Below, piece by piece: positions 44,598-52,128 of a stretch of DNA of 64,000 bases. The stretch spans positions 4,471,823-4,535,822 of the forward strand of contig NZ_CP036265.1 in the NCBI RefSeq assembly GCF_007743815.1, read 5' to 3'. Source of the stretch: Alienimonas californiensis. GTDB lineage: Bacteria > Planctomycetota > Planctomycetia > Planctomycetales > Planctomycetaceae. Under the pieces are notes generated by a model, which was not told the DNA's origin, ran no database searches, and worked only from the letters and a program-made list of their open reading frames with translations. Made by a program: the position numbers and the translations under genes. Position 1 is the first letter of the stretch; the number at the start of each line of letters is the position of its first letter.

Positions 44598-46070
44598 ATG
44601 CCGGTTCTCGATCCTGCTCCGCCCCGTCTTCGTCAGCGGCAGCCCCACGCCCTAGACGTGCCGGCCGCCCTCTCCGCCCACGCCGGACGGACGGGCCTGA
44701 ACCTGGCGCTGCACCTGACGGACCCCGGCGTCCCGCACGCCCTGGCCGTCCGCGAGGTCGCCCCGGGCGTGCTAGGCGTGAATCTGCCCCTACCCGAAGC
44801 CGGGCCGGACGCCGCCGCCGCGGGCCTGCTGCCGATCGCCGGGGGCGTCGCCGGCGAACCCGCGGATGCGGTCGCGCGGCTGCTGGCCCTCAGCGGAGCC
44901 CAGGTCGCCGCCCAGCGCCGGGCGGACGGGCAGCAGGCGAGTCTGGAGGACCTCACCGAGCAGCTCAGCCGCTGCTACGAGGAACTCGCCCTGTATCACC
45001 GCCTGACGGGGCTGATGCAGATCACCCGCGATCCCGCCGCGTTCGCCCGGGAATGCGTCACGCAGACGCGTTCCTCCACCGGCGTCGACGCGGCCGCGAT
45101 CCTGCTGGAAGGGGAGGACGCCGGACTGCTTTCCGACGGCCTGCCGCTGTTCAACGACGTGCGCGTCGATCGGATCACCCGGGCCGCGGAGAACCACGAC
45201 TGGACCCGCCCGCTGGTGCTGAACGGCCCTGCCTGCACGTTGCGGGGCGCCGCGTCCGTCGCGTTCGCCCCGGTGCGACAGGGTTCCACGCACTACGGCT
45301 GGATCGCCTGCGGGAACGGGTTGGACGGGGAGGAACTCGGTTCGGTGGAGGGCAGCCTGTTGCAGGTCGTCGCCACGGTCCTCGCCACGCACCTCCGCAA
45401 CCAGGGGCTGTTCCGCGAGAAGGAACAGATGATGTTGGAGTTCGTGCTCGGCCTGGTGCAGACCCTCGACGCCCGCGACCGCTACACCCGCGGCCACAGC
45501 GAACGCGTCGCCGTCGTCGCGCATCGGCTGGCGCGGCAACTCGGCCTCAAACCGGCGGAGCTGGACAACATCTACCTCTCCGGCCTGCTGCACGACATCG
45601 GCAAGGTCGGCATCGACGACGGCGTGCTCCGCAAACCGGGCAAGCTGACCGACCAGGAGTTCGACCAGATCAAGCGGCATCCGGTGATCGGCTATGACAT
45701 CCTGGTGGGCATCTCCGGCCTCAGCGAGATCCTCCCCGGCGTCCGCAGCCACCACGAGAACTACGACGGCACCGGCTACCCGGACCAGCTTGCCGGGACG
45801 GATATCCCGGAGATGGCCCGGATCATGGCGGTCGCCGACGCCTACGACGCGATGGGCAGCGATCGCCCCTACCGTGACGGCATGCCGGTGGAGCGGATCG
45901 AAAAAATCTTCCGCGAGGGCCGCGGCACCCAGTGGGACGCGGAGGTCATGGACGCCTACTTCGCCTGCTCGGAGGAGGTTCGCACGATCTGGAGCAGCCC
46001 GAACGACTCCGCGGCCCGCCTCGCGGCCCGGGCGAAGCGGCGGATCTCCGGCAGCTCCTCCGGCCGCTGA
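44598..46070 (+). CDS. HD-GYP phosphodiesterase with a GAF-like sensor
   Basis: 490 residues. A GAF-like sensor covers about 130-275, followed by an HD-GYP domain with H332-D333 in L-L-H-D-I-G-K, then H-H-E-N-Y-D-G-T-G-Y-P with G393-Y394-P395. HD-GYP enzymes degrade cyclic di-GMP; the intact metal and GYP sites support activity. The N-terminal 100 residues are Pro/Ala-rich with no known domain. ATG at 44598; a GTG at 44589 is an alternative. The final part has R-R-I-S-G-S-S-S-G-R. Confidence 0.88.
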   Translation: MPVLDPAPPRLRQRQPHALDVPAALSAHAGRTGLNLALHLTDPGVPHALAVREVAPGVLGVNLPLPEAGPDAAAAGLLPIAGGVAGEPADAVARLLALSGAQVAAQRRADGQQASLEDLTEQLSRCYEELALYHRLTGLMQITRDPAAFARECVTQTRSSTGVDAAAILLEGEDAGLLSDGLPLFNDVRVDRITRAAENHDWTRPLVLNGPACTLRGAASVAFAPVRQGSTHYGWIACGNGLDGEELGSVEGSLLQVVATVLATHLRNQGLFREKEQMMLEFVLGLVQTLDARDRYTRGHSERVAVVAHRLARQLGLKPAELDNIYLSGLLHDIGKVGIDDGVLRKPGKLTDQEFDQIKRHPVIGYDILVGISGLSEILPGVRSHHENYDGTGYPDQLAGTDIPEMARIMAVADAYDAMGSDRPYRDGMPVERIEKIFREGRGTQWDAEVMDAYFACSEEVRTIWSSPNDSAARLAARAKRRISGSSSGR

Positions 46071-46078
46071 ACACGGAG

Positions 46079-47272
46079 TTACCGGGCGGCGTCGCCGGTC
46101 GACGGCACCCGGTCGCCGCGGCGGAGGGCGACCGCGGCCACCGTGCCCCCGAAGCCCAGCGACACCTTCGCCGCCGTCTCCAGCGGCGCCGGCCGGGCCG
46201 TCGGGGAGAGGTTCAACCCGCACGCCGGGTCCTGCCGGCTCAGGTTGAGGGTCGGCGGGACCACGCCGTCCCGCAGGGCGAGCAGGGTAAAGGCCAGTTC
46301 GACGGCCCCCGCCGCCCCGAGCAGATGGCCCGTCGCCCCCTTGCTGGCGAAGGCGGGGACCGCGGCGCCGTCGGCGAACGCCGCCCGCACGCCGGCGGCC
46401 TCCGCGGGGTCGTTGGCCCGGGTCGCGGTCCCGTGCAGACCGAGCAGGTCCGGCCGGACGCCTGCGGTGCAGTCGTGCAGCACGCGACGGACCGGATCGC
46501 CGGTGGCGTCGACGTCCGTTAGCTTCACCGCCGCGGAGGCCAGCCCCGTGCCGGTGACGGTGGCGTAGATCGTTCCGGGCCGGGCGAGGTCGGCCCGTTC
46601 CAGCAGAAACGCCGCGGCGCCCTCGCCGATCGCGAACCCGCTGCGATCCTCGTCGAACGGTCGCATGCAGCCGGCCGGGTCGTCGCCGGGGTCGGTCAGC
46701 ACCCCCAACCGGGCGAAGCTGGCGAGAATCAGCGGATGCAGCGACGCGTCCGCGGCGCCGCAGATCACCCGGTCGCAGACGCCCTGCCGGATCATCTCCG
46801 CCCCGCGGATCACCGCAACGACGCCGGTCGCGCAGGCCGCGACCGGGGTCAGGCGGGGGCCGGTCGCCTGCCAGTCGTCCGGCACGCCGCGGCCGTTCGC
46901 CCCCAGCCACGGCCAACCGGGGCCGCCGGCGGGGGAGCGCCAGTCGGCCGCGTCGGACTTACTCGCGCCCAGCGCCCACCCGCAGCGGGGGTCGGCGAGC
47001 CGTCGCCCGGCCTCGTCGCACGGACCGCCCAGCCCGGCGTCGGCCACGGCATGGGCCACCGCCGCCGCCATCATCGCCGACGAACCGGCCAGCGCGGGGT
47101 CGACGAACCGCGGCGAAGCCCCCGCCGCGGGGCGGTTCAGCGGGGGGAGATCGACGGTCCGCAGGTCCGACCGCCCAGCCAGCAGATTGCGCCAGGGGTC
47201 GACGGACTTCGCCACGCCGAAGCCCACGCCCGTCACCGCGACGGCCGGTCCGTCACCCCCGACGACTGGCAC
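46079..47272 (-). CDS. Beta-ketoacyl-ACP synthase (KAS II-like)
   Basis: 397 residues, thiolase fold. The Cys-His-His triad is present: Cys147 in V-A-A-C-A-T-G, His in L-H-G-T-A-T-R-A-N-D and His in K-G-A-T-G-H-L-L-G-A-A-G. Such enzymes condense malonyl-ACP with an acyl-ACP. There is no acyl carrier protein or ketoreductase beside it, so it may serve a dedicated acyl chain and not general fatty-acid synthesis. The GTG start lies inside the 3' end of a tiny membrane-protein frame. Confidence 0.85.
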   Translation of the reverse strand: MPVVGGDGPAVAVTGVGFGVAKSVDPWRNLLAGRSDLRTVDLPPLNRPAAGASPRFVDPALAGSSAMMAAAVAHAVADAGLGGPCDEAGRRLADPRCGWALGASKSDAADWRSPAGGPGWPWLGANGRGVPDDWQATGPRLTPVAACATGVVAVIRGAEMIRQGVCDRVICGAADASLHPLILASFARLGVLTDPGDDPAGCMRPFDEDRSGFAIGEGAAAFLLERADLARPGTIYATVTGTGLASAAVKLTDVDATGDPVRRVLHDCTAGVRPDLLGLHGTATRANDPAEAAGVRAAFADGAAVPAFASKGATGHLLGAAGAVELAFTLLALRDGVVPPTLNLSRQDPACGLNLSPTARPAPLETAAKVSLGFGGTVAAVALRRGDRVPSTGDAAR

Positions 47273-47378
47273 GGCCCACCGTAAACAGGGCGGCGCCGAT
47301 CATCACGCAGACGACCAGCCCTTCGAGAATCATGTTGCGGCCGGCAGCCTGTGCGAGCGGCGGAAGCAGAGCGAGCAT
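47253..47378 (-). CDS. Possible 41-residue membrane protein
   Basis: ATG at 47378 opens a frame of 41 residues: polar-free N-terminus (M-L-A-L-L-P-P-L-A-Q), a hydrophobic run near 16-34 (L-V-V-C-V-M-I-G-A-A-L-F-T-V-G), and a basic end (R-A-S-R-R-G). It overlaps the KAS start by 20 bp. There is no clear ribosome-binding site, so it may be chance, but the membrane-segment pattern with a positive tail is typical of small membrane proteins. Confidence 0.35.
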   Translation of the reverse strand: MLALLPPLAQAAGRNMILEGLVVCVMIGAALFTVGRASRRG

Positions 47379-47411
47379 GAACGCGTCGGGTTCGGACGGG
47401 GCGAGACGATC

Positions 47412-47936
47412 TTACAGCAACTCGGCGAACGGCACCCGCAGGCGGGCGAAATCGGCCCGGGGCAGGTTCACCGTCGCCCAGCTTTCGCTGCGACAGGTCA
47501 TCGCGGTGGCGTAATCGGCCGCGGTGACGGCGAAGAAGGCGTATCGCCGCCCGCCCCACTCGAATGGGTCCTCACAGCCGGCCGTCTCGCCAGTGGCGAG
47601 ATCGTAGGCGAAGGCCAGCACGGCCCGACTGCCGCCGCCGAACACGGTTTCCCACTTCAGCAGGCACTCCACGTCCTCGGCGGTCACCCAGTTCTCCCAG
47701 CGCCCGCCGCCCGGGCCGCCGGTGGGAAAGCGGCGGCCCTTCACGTCCACCAGCCACGAACCTCGCGGGGCGTCGCCGGCCTCCCCGGCCGGCCGGGCGA
47801 CGATGAAGTCGAACGACTTCAGCGAGGCGTCCGCCGCCAACGCCCGCCGCTGCTCGTCCACCGCGACGTAAGGCACACGCAGGCTGCGGAGGTACTGCTC
47901 AAACGCGGCGTCGTAGTGGTTGGAGCGAATCGCCAC
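47412..47936 (-). CDS. HYExAFE-family protein
   Basis: 174 residues. The family marker is at the start, N-H-Y-D-A-A-F-E-Q-Y-L-R-S (HYExAFE), with Asp in place of the usual Glu at the third position. A nuclease-like core may follow (F-D-F-I-V-A-R, W-L-V-D-V-K-G-R-R-F-P), and the D-x-K spacing recalls PD-(D/E)xK folds, but activity is unproven. This family is typical of planctomycetes. GTG start, 30 bp upstream of hisS's 3' end... that is, downstream of hisS on the same strand. Confidence 0.8.
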   Translation of the reverse strand: MAIRSNHYDAAFEQYLRSLRVPYVAVDEQRRALAADASLKSFDFIVARPAGEAGDAPRGSWLVDVKGRRFPTGGPGGGRWENWVTAEDVECLLKWETVFGGGSRAVLAFAYDLATGETAGCEDPFEWGGRRYAFFAVTAADYATAMTCRSESWATVNLPRADFARLRVPFAELL

Positions 47937-47966
47937 GCCGACGGTCTGGTTCGAGGGAAGGGCGGG

Positions 47967-49490
47967 CTAGGTCCGGGTTTTGCGCCATTCGACAAGGCGA
48001 TCGACCGCCTCGGCGCGGGTCACGGTCCACTGTTCGCGGCCGGCGAGGTCTTTGAAGGCGACGGTTCCCGCGGCGGCTTCCTCGTCACCGACAATCGCCG
48101 CCGTGCCGAAGCCCCGGCCGGTCACCCATTTCAGGTGCTTGCCGAGCCCTCGCGGCTCCGGGGCGACGGTCACGCGGAAGCCGCTCGCCCGCAGATCTTT
48201 CGCCAGGGCGAACACGTCCGGCAGGCGGTCTTCGCTCAGCAGAGGGATGAAAACGGCGGACGGGTCGTTGGGGCGGGCGCCGGTCTCCGCCTGCTCCTCC
48301 AGGTGGGCGAGCAGGCGGTCCACGCCGAGGCTCGCCCCCACGCCGGGCAGGGACTGCTTGGTGTAGAGCCCGGCGAGGTCGTCGTACCGCCCGCCGCTGC
48401 ACACGCTCCCGAGCTTCGGGTCGGCGGTGAGGAAGGTCTCGAAGATCACCCCGGTGTAGTAATCGAGGCCGCGGGCGATGGAGAGGTCCGCAACCAGCCG
48501 GGTCGGTTCGCAGCCGCCGGCGATCGCCAGCCGGACGACCGTCGCCAACCGGTCCAGTGCCGCCAGCCCCGTCTCGCTGCCGTCCAGCAGCGGGCGGGCG
48601 GCGGCGAAGGTCTCGGCGGCGTCGCCGGAGAGGCCCGCGAACTCCAGCAGCCGATCGGCGGCCGCCTCGGAGGCGTCCGGCAGGGCGACCAGTTCGGTCC
48701 GCACCGCGTCCGCCCCGACCTTCGGCAGTTTGTCGAGGGCCCGCAGCACGTCCGTCGCCCGCTCCCGCAGACCGAGCGTGTCCAGCAGCCCGTTCAGCAC
48801 GCCGCGGTGGTTCAGGCGGATCGTGAACTCGCCGCAGGAAGGTTGGACCTGCGAGGAAATCGTCGAGAGCAGTTCGTGGATCACGCAGACCGTTTCCGCA
48901 TCCGCGGCGACGCCGGTGGTGCCGATCGTGTCGAAGTCGCACTGCACGAACTCGCGGTAGCGGCCCTTCTGCGGCCGTTCGCCCCGCCAGACGGGGGCGA
49001 TGTGGTAGCGCCGAAACGGCGTGCCGAGCGTGCCGACGTGCTGGGCGGCGAAGCGGGCGAAGGGGACCGTTAGGTCGAACCGCATCGCCACGTCCCGGCC
49101 GCCCTGGTCGGTGAAGCGGAAGGTCTGCTTGTCCGTTTCGTCGCCGCCCTTGCCGAGCAGGATCTCTGCGTACTCCAGCGCCGGCGTGTCGATCGGCTCG
49201 ATGCCGAAGCGATGGAACACGGCCTTCGCGACGTCCGTCACCCGTTCCCGCAGCGCGGCGGCGGGGGGGAGGAAGTCGCGGAAGCCGCGGAGGGTCTGCG
49301 GTTTGATCAGGTCGCGGGACAGGGCGGCGGTCGCTCTGGAGGTTTTCGGGTTCGCCGTCGCCGGTAGGCGGCGCGCGTTGGAGTGTTCGGGGCGGGTCAG
49401 TTCAGGACCGGCAGCAGGTCCGGCGGGTTCGCGGGGCGTTTGCGGGGCGGCAGCACGGCCTCGGCGTACTCGGCGATCTGCTCGGCGCAC
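47967..49490 (-). CDS. hisS: Histidyl-tRNA synthetase
   Basis: Class II synthetase. Motif 2 is in F-R-R-Y-H-I-A-P-V-W-R-G-E-R-P-Q-K-G-R-Y-R-E-F, motif 3 in G-V-G-A-S-L-G-V-D-R-L, and the His-specific I-A-R-G-L-D-Y-Y-T-G is present, with the C-terminal anticodon-binding domain after it. The first canonical start is GTG at 49490, 94 bp inside the YkgJ gene, and gives about 60 Arg/Pro-rich extra residues. Family homology starts at I-K-P-Q-T-L-R-G-F-R-D, directly after CTG at 49308-49310, which may be the true start. Confidence 0.93.
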   Translation of the reverse strand: MRRADRRVRRGRAAAPQTPREPAGPAAGPELTRPEHSNARRLPATANPKTSRATAALSRDLIKPQTLRGFRDFLPPAAALRERVTDVAKAVFHRFGIEPIDTPALEYAEILLGKGGDETDKQTFRFTDQGGRDVAMRFDLTVPFARFAAQHVGTLGTPFRRYHIAPVWRGERPQKGRYREFVQCDFDTIGTTGVAADAETVCVIHELLSTISSQVQPSCGEFTIRLNHRGVLNGLLDTLGLRERATDVLRALDKLPKVGADAVRTELVALPDASEAAADRLLEFAGLSGDAAETFAAARPLLDGSETGLAALDRLATVVRLAIAGGCEPTRLVADLSIARGLDYYTGVIFETFLTADPKLGSVCSGGRYDDLAGLYTKQSLPGVGASLGVDRLLAHLEEQAETGARPNDPSAVFIPLLSEDRLPDVFALAKDLRASGFRVTVAPEPRGLGKHLKWVTGRGFGTAAIVGDEEAAAGTVAFKDLAGREQWTVTRAEAVDRLVEWRKTRT

Positions 49491-49837
49491 TCAAACAGGC
49501 GATCGTGCCGGCCGTCGCCGTCGTATTCGCAGGTCTCGTTCGAGTACCCTTGGCAGATGTCCGGGCGGGTTTCGTAGATGCCGCAGCGGTAGTCGGGCTG
49601 GAGGTGTTCGCAGTTGCCGTGAACCGTGAGGAACCAGACGTCGTCCTCAACGAAGATTGAGCAGTTCCCGTGCAGCAGATACCACCGGATGAAGTCGAAC
49701 TGGCGGTGGGACTCCGGCGTTTCGATGGGCAGGGCGAAGTACCCGCAGCACCGGCCGGTGCAGTGATCGCAGGCCTCGGTCCCGGGCGGGAACTCGGCCC
49801 GGGGCAGGGGGGCGGGCGGAGTGAACGGGGCAGGCAA
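49397..49837 (-). CDS. YkgJ-family cysteine cluster protein
   Basis: 146 residues from TTG 49837. The zinc/iron-binding cysteines are in A-C-D-H-C-T-G-R-C-C-G-Y-F, then H-G-N-C-E-H-L, Y-R-C-G-I-Y-E-T-R-P and Q-G-Y-S-N-E-T-C, the CxxCxxxCC-type cluster of YkgJ proteins. The role is not established. The start is unclear: ATG at 50161 or GTG at 50098 would add up to 108 Arg/Pro-rich residues without a family match and would run into the divergent gene. It is followed by hisS on the same strand. Confidence 0.75.
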   Translation of the reverse strand: MPAPFTPPAPLPRAEFPPGTEACDHCTGRCCGYFALPIETPESHRQFDFIRWYLLHGNCSIFVEDDVWFLTVHGNCEHLQPDYRCGIYETRPDICQGYSNETCEYDGDGRHDRLFECAEQIAEYAEAVLPPRKRPANPPDLLPVLN

Positions 49838-50144
49838 CGCGGGACGGGGCGGTGAGAGCCGACGGGGGGGGCCGGCGAGGGGAGCCGGGCGGATTCGGAC
49901 GACCCTGCGGGGCCGGGCGGGGCGCGTACGGGGCCGGGTGGGGCGGTCGTGCGGGGGGCGAGCGGCGGACGGCGCCGGTTCTGGCGATCCGCGGCGGTCG
50001 GGGGCGACGGAGCCCCCCTCCGCAGCCGATTCTGTTTGACCGCCGCGCGCGCCGCAACTTAGCCTTGGCGGTCTGGCGCCGCGTCTCGCGGCGTACACTC
50101 CCGCGTCCGTCGCCCGCGTCCGCCCCGTCCTGGAATTCGCCGCC
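49838..50144. other. 307-bp GC-rich gap between divergent genes
   Basis: Between YkgJ and the next gene. It holds a -10 like TACACT at 50092-50097 for the plus-strand gene without a good -35. Frames crossing it are Arg/Pro-rich and look non-coding. I see no RNA gene, repeat or terminator. Confidence 0.5.
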
Positions 50145-51032
50145 GTGAAGATCTTCCGCATCGTCTGCAGCAGTCTGCTGGTGATCGGGGGGCTGGGCGC
50201 CTTCTACCTTGCGGTGCGGGCGCTCGATACGCAGGCCTCCTGGACCGCCGCCGCCAAGGCCGCGGAAGAAGCCGCGACGCAGGCGGAGGAGGGCCTGCCC
50301 GCCCTTCGCTCCCGTGAACTGGCACTGCGGAACGATCTGCGGGCCGCCAACGCCGGCTTCGGCCAGGTGCTGTCGAGCCCGAACCCGGCTCCGGACGCCC
50401 AGGGAAACGTGACCCTCGACATCGGCACGCAGGACGGCCTGACCGCCTCGGCGGACGGCTCCGGTCCGATCGTGCACCTGTTCGCCCCCACCGGCAACGG
50501 CGACGAGACCGTTTACGTCGGCCCCTTCTTCGTGCAGCAGGCCGCGGAGCGGCAGGCCCAGTTGGCGCCGACCTTCGCCGTGCAGCCGGGCGAGCCGCAG
50601 ACCTGGCCGGTCGGCAACGGCGACTGGCGGGTGCGGCTGGACGTGCCGGCGTCGCGGGCCGCCCGCTTCGTCGAACTGGACACCGGGCTGGTGGAACGCC
50701 GCGAACTGCTGACGAACCGCCAGAACAACATCCTGACCCGCCAGCAGCAGGAATTGACCGACGCCCAGGACACCCTTGCGATCCGGGAGCGGGCGCTGCT
50801 GGGCGATCCGAACGCCCCGGAGATCTCCGACGCCCCGGAGATCCGGGCCGGTCTGATCGCCACGGCGACCGCCGAGGAACTCGAACGGGCCGAGGCGCTG
50901 CTCGAACTGGACCGCCTGCGTCGGGCGGTCAAGAATGCGAGCGACGAGCTGCGGGCGGCGTTGGCGGAGAACGTCGATCTCGCCGGCCGCCTGCCGACCG
51001 CCGCCCCGCCGCGGACCGCCAGCGGGGACTGA
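50145..51032 (+). CDS. Membrane-anchored coiled-coil protein, unknown function
   Basis: 295 residues. One N-terminal membrane anchor (about 5-25) is followed by an external part with two helical coiled-coil stretches, at about 38-70 and 185-280 (E-L-T-D-A-Q-D-T-L-A-I-R-E-R, L-E-L-D-R-L-R-R-A-V), flanking a strand-rich middle (V-T-L-D-I-G-T-Q-D-G-L). No known domain. It precedes the rhomboid gene by 58 bp on the same strand. GTG start. Confidence 0.6.
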   Translation: MKIFRIVCSSLLVIGGLGAFYLAVRALDTQASWTAAAKAAEEAATQAEEGLPALRSRELALRNDLRAANAGFGQVLSSPNPAPDAQGNVTLDIGTQDGLTASADGSGPIVHLFAPTGNGDETVYVGPFFVQQAAERQAQLAPTFAVQPGEPQTWPVGNGDWRVRLDVPASRAARFVELDTGLVERRELLTNRQNNILTRQQQELTDAQDTLAIRERALLGDPNAPEISDAPEIRAGLIATATAEELERAEALLELDRLRRAVKNASDELRAALAENVDLAGRLPTAAPPRTASGD

Positions 51033-51090
51033 CCCCGACGGGGGGTCCCTCGAACGGCGGACCGACGCCCCTTCTTTCTGCGCCGCACCG

Positions 51091-52044
51091 ATGGGATTCG
51101 AGGACCGCGACTACGCCTGGGGCAGTCCGTCGAGGCGGGTGTTTCTCGGCGGCGGCAACCGCGCGGTAAAGGCGATCATCGCCATCTGTGCGGCGATCTT
51201 CGTGCTGCAACTCCTCACCCAGCGGGCGCCGCAGATCTACGGCGAGCCGCCGCTGCGCGGCCTGTTCGGCCTTGATCCGTCCTTCCTGGCGCTGGGACAG
51301 GTCTGGCGGCTGGTCACCTACGGGTTCCTGCACGACGAAGGCCAGCTGCTGCACATCGTCTTCAACATGCTTTGGCTGTGGGGACTGGGGCAGTCGGTCG
51401 AATCGCGGGTGGGCTCGCGGGAATTCGTGCTGTTCTACCTGGCGGCGCTGCTGTCCGGCGGGCTGGTGTTTTCGGCGTTGGAACTGATCCCCGCGTTCAG
51501 CCCGGGGGCCGGCGCGGCGACCGCCACCTGCGTGGGGGCCAGCGGCGCGGTGATGGGCGTGATCATGCTGTCCGCCCTGTGGGACCCGCACCGGCCGATC
51601 AGCCTCATCTTCATTACGGTCCCCCTGTGGCTGATCGCCACGGTCTACGGCGTGATCGAGACCTTCGCCGTCCTGAGCCGCATCGGCGCGGGGCGGGTCG
51701 CCGCCGACGGCGTCGCCCACGGCGCCCACTTCGGCGGCCTGCTGCTGGGCTGGGCCTACTACAAGCTGCAGTGGAACTTCGAGGGGGGCCTGGACCGAGT
51801 GACCGGCCGGCTGCCGCGGTTCACCTTCTCCGGCTTGAAACGCTCCGTGGGCGCCGGCCCGAAGGTCCGCATTCATCGTCCCGACGCGGCCGAGGATGAC
51901 GGCGACGGGGACGACCTCGAACGCCGGGCCGACGCCGTGCTCGCCAAGCTGCACGCCAGCGGCGAATCGAGCCTCACCCGCAGGGAGCGGGCGACCCTGA
52001 AGCTCTACAGCGAGCGGGCCCGGGCCAAACGCGAACGGGGATAG
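51091..52044 (+). CDS. Rhomboid-family intramembrane serine protease
   Basis: 317 residues, six membrane segments. The catalytic pair is Ser151 in G-A-S-G-A-V-M-G and His213 in A-H-G-A-H-F-G-G, with the N-terminal support helix H-I-V-F-N-M-L-W-L-W. It cleaves transmembrane substrates. A cytoplasmic tail from about 270 ends in a helical module (R-R-A-D-A-V-L-A-K-L-H-A-S-G-E-S-S-L-T-R-R), which also ends the catalytically dead site-2-protease-like protein. The gene ends the pair with the coiled-coil protein. Confidence 0.92.
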   Translation: MGFEDRDYAWGSPSRRVFLGGGNRAVKAIIAICAAIFVLQLLTQRAPQIYGEPPLRGLFGLDPSFLALGQVWRLVTYGFLHDEGQLLHIVFNMLWLWGLGQSVESRVGSREFVLFYLAALLSGGLVFSALELIPAFSPGAGAATATCVGASGAVMGVIMLSALWDPHRPISLIFITVPLWLIATVYGVIETFAVLSRIGAGRVAADGVAHGAHFGGLLLGWAYYKLQWNFEGGLDRVTGRLPRFTFSGLKRSVGAGPKVRIHRPDAAEDDGDGDDLERRADAVLAKLHASGESSLTRRERATLKLYSERARAKRERG

Positions 52045-52051
52045 GGCGAAC

Positions 52052-52116
52052 CGCTGAAGCCCCCGGCGGGTTCAGCGTTGAGCAAGCTCCTGCGCCGACG
52101 GCCGGAGCTTGCGCTC
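52052..52116. repeat. Two adjacent hairpins between convergent genes
   Basis: CGCTGAA...TTCAGCG (52052-52077) is followed by GAGCAAGCTCC and GGAGCTTGCGCTC (52080-52116), which pair with a 2-nt bulge. They fill the gap between the rhomboid and phosphatase genes, which end head-on. They look like REP-type or terminator elements. Confidence 0.65.
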
Positions 52117-52128
52117 CGGGCTCACGGC

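Noticed and set aside
46665..49073. 802-residue plus-strand frame
   Set aside because: Runs antisense to the KAS, HYExAFE and hisS genes; no motif.
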